From: Burkholderia sp. WP9 | Lineage (GTDB): Bacteria; Pseudomonadota; Gammaproteobacteria; Burkholderiales; Burkholderiaceae | DNA length: 64,000 nt | Assembly: GCF_900104795.1 (NCBI RefSeq) | Contig: NZ_FNTG01000001.1 | Location: 4,340,001 to 4,404,000 of the forward strand | Direction of reading: 5' to 3' | In this document: positions 63,316 to 64,000 of the stretch, in pieces | How the letters are laid out: each line of letters opens with the position of its first letter | Numbering within the stretch: the first letter of the stretch is position 1 | Notes under the pieces: generated by a model | What the model saw: the letters and a program-made list of their open reading frames with translations, nothing else | The model's database searches: none | What the model was told of the DNA's origin: nothing | Position numbers and translations under genes: made by a program

Positions 63316-64000
63316 GTGATACGCAAGGGCCGGCCGTTGTCCGATACCGGACGCCACGCGGACGGCCCGCGTGATGAAGACAACGAGTCGTTCGATCCAT
63401 TCGAATCGTTCGACGCACACGATCGCGCTGCGGGCCGTAGCCCACAGCGCGCTCAGTTTGAATCCTCCCCGCCATCCGGCTCGGATCCTTCCGAGGCCAC
63501 CTACACCCGCTCGCGTCGCGTTCCAGGTGAGGCGAAACCCGGGCAAGACGAAGCCAAAAAATCCCAACGTCCGGCACGGTCGCTGAAAGGGCGCGCGCTC
63601 GGCTATTTGTCCCGCCGCGAATACAGCCGCACCGAACTCGCGCGCAAGCTGAAGCCGTTCGTCGAGGAAACTGATTCGCTCGAAACCTTGCTCGATTCGC
63701 TCGAAGCCGAAAACTGGCTGTCCGATTCGCGCTTCGCGGAAAGCTTGATCCATCGCCGCTCGTCGCGGCTGGGTGCGAGCCGTATCGTCGGCGAACTGAA
63801 GCAGCATGCGGTCGACCAGACCCTCGTCGAAGAGGCGAGTGCGCAATTGCGCGAAACCGAGCTCGCGCGTGCCCAAGCCGTCTGGCGCAAGAAATTCGGC
63901 CGGCTTCCCGAAACGCCCGCCGAGCGAGCCAAGCAGGCCCGCTTTCTGGCATCGCGCGGATTTTCGGGTGCCACCATCGGCAAAATCCTCAAGGGGATTG
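63316..64000 (+). CDS. recX: Regulatory protein RecX, 3' truncated
   Basis: Binds RecA filaments and limits their activity. The start is GTG at 63316, 7 bp after the recA stop; the frame stays open to the window edge (about 228 codons seen). The RecX core begins near residue 93 with RALGYLSRREYSRTELARKL and continues through NWLSDSRFAESLIHRR and ASRGFSGATIGKIL. The first ~90 residues are polar, rich in Asp, Ser, Pro and Arg, and likely disordered; E. coli RecX lacks them. Tight coupling to recA makes it SOS-induced. Confidence 0.93.
   Translation, partial: MIRKGRPLSDTGRHADGPRDEDNESFDPFESFDAHDRAAGRSPQRAQFESSPPSGSDPSEATYTRSRRVPGEAKPGQDEAKKSQRPARSLKGRALGYLSRREYSRTELARKLKPFVEETDSLETLLDSLEAENWLSDSRFAESLIHRRSSRLGASRIVGELKQHAVDQTLVEEASAQLRETELARAQAVWRKKFGRLPETPAERAKQARFLASRGFSGATIGKILKGI

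Overview
The window is a GC-rich stretch of a betaproteobacterial main chromosome. Gene order and protein sequences fit Burkholderiaceae, most likely Paraburkholderia or Burkholderia. Supporting features are the L13-S9-ErpA-AnmK-TyrS-Dtd block, the PepP-UbiH-DusB-Fis-PurH-RuvCAB block, the Lnt-CorC-YbeY-PhoH-MiaB block and recA-recX. I see no insertion sequence, prophage, CRISPR array or rRNA operon. Most of the window is core chromosome with a few accessory genes between the blocks.

Layout. 1-1.8 kb: 3' part of pyrC (pyrimidine synthesis) and a DUF3025 gene. 1.86-3.2 kb: RNase P RNA, an OsmC/YhfA protein and a candidate ~60-nt small RNA with a CU-rich loop. 3.4-8.9 kb: rplM-rpsI, erpA, anmK (opposite strand), tyrS, dtd and a histidine phosphatase. 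9.0-9.3 kb: an 81-bp tandem repeat. 9.3-19.3 kb, minus strand: pepP, ubiH, dusB, fis, purH, then ruvC, ruvA, ruvB and a DUF2236 gene, with one small plus-strand KTSC-like gene. 19.5-20.1 kb: a GST-fold gene. 20.1-26.9 kb, minus strand: miaB, phoH, ybeY, a ChaC-like gene, corC, lnt. 27-30.6 kb: a LysR regulator with a divergent VOC/MFS pair, then an XRE-cupin regulator. 30.7-31.8 kb: FMN riboswitch and ribB. 32-39.6 kb: a HAD phosphatase, the glycerol genes glpD-glpK-glpF, a lipoprotein, a TetR regulator, a small protein and a GlpR-type regulator. 40-45 kb: a gamma-glutamyltransferase-like gene, an MHS transporter, a ferritin-like protein and a flavin split-barrel protein. 45.1-49.7 kb, minus strand: rhlE, a hemolysin III-type protein and two multiheme cytochromes c. 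50-52.2 kb: copC-copD and two small genes. 52.5-54.7 kb: galactonate dehydratase and a FadR-type regulator, separated by a 47-bp palindromic repeat. 54.8-57.5 kb: an EmrB-type pump with a divergent MarR gene, and a small exported protein. 57.6-62 kb: a CAU tRNA, an MHS transporter and a two-component pair. 62.1-64 kb: LexA-controlled recA and the start of recX.

Several groups share a job. RuvABC, RecA and RecX serve recombination and SOS repair. GlpR, GlpD, GlpK and GlpF take up and oxidise glycerol. RibB is set by FMN through its riboswitch. Local repressors (LysR, TetR, MarR, FadR types) sit beside palindromes that look like their own operators.

There is no large unknown system here. The observations I rate highest are the CU-rich-loop small RNA at 3159-3218, a ~65-residue low-complexity insertion inside UbiH, a dispersed 12-bp minisatellite that in one place encodes a protein tail, a REP-like palindromic triplet upstream of dgoD, and a FadR-type gene with no ordinary start codon where the protein family would place it.
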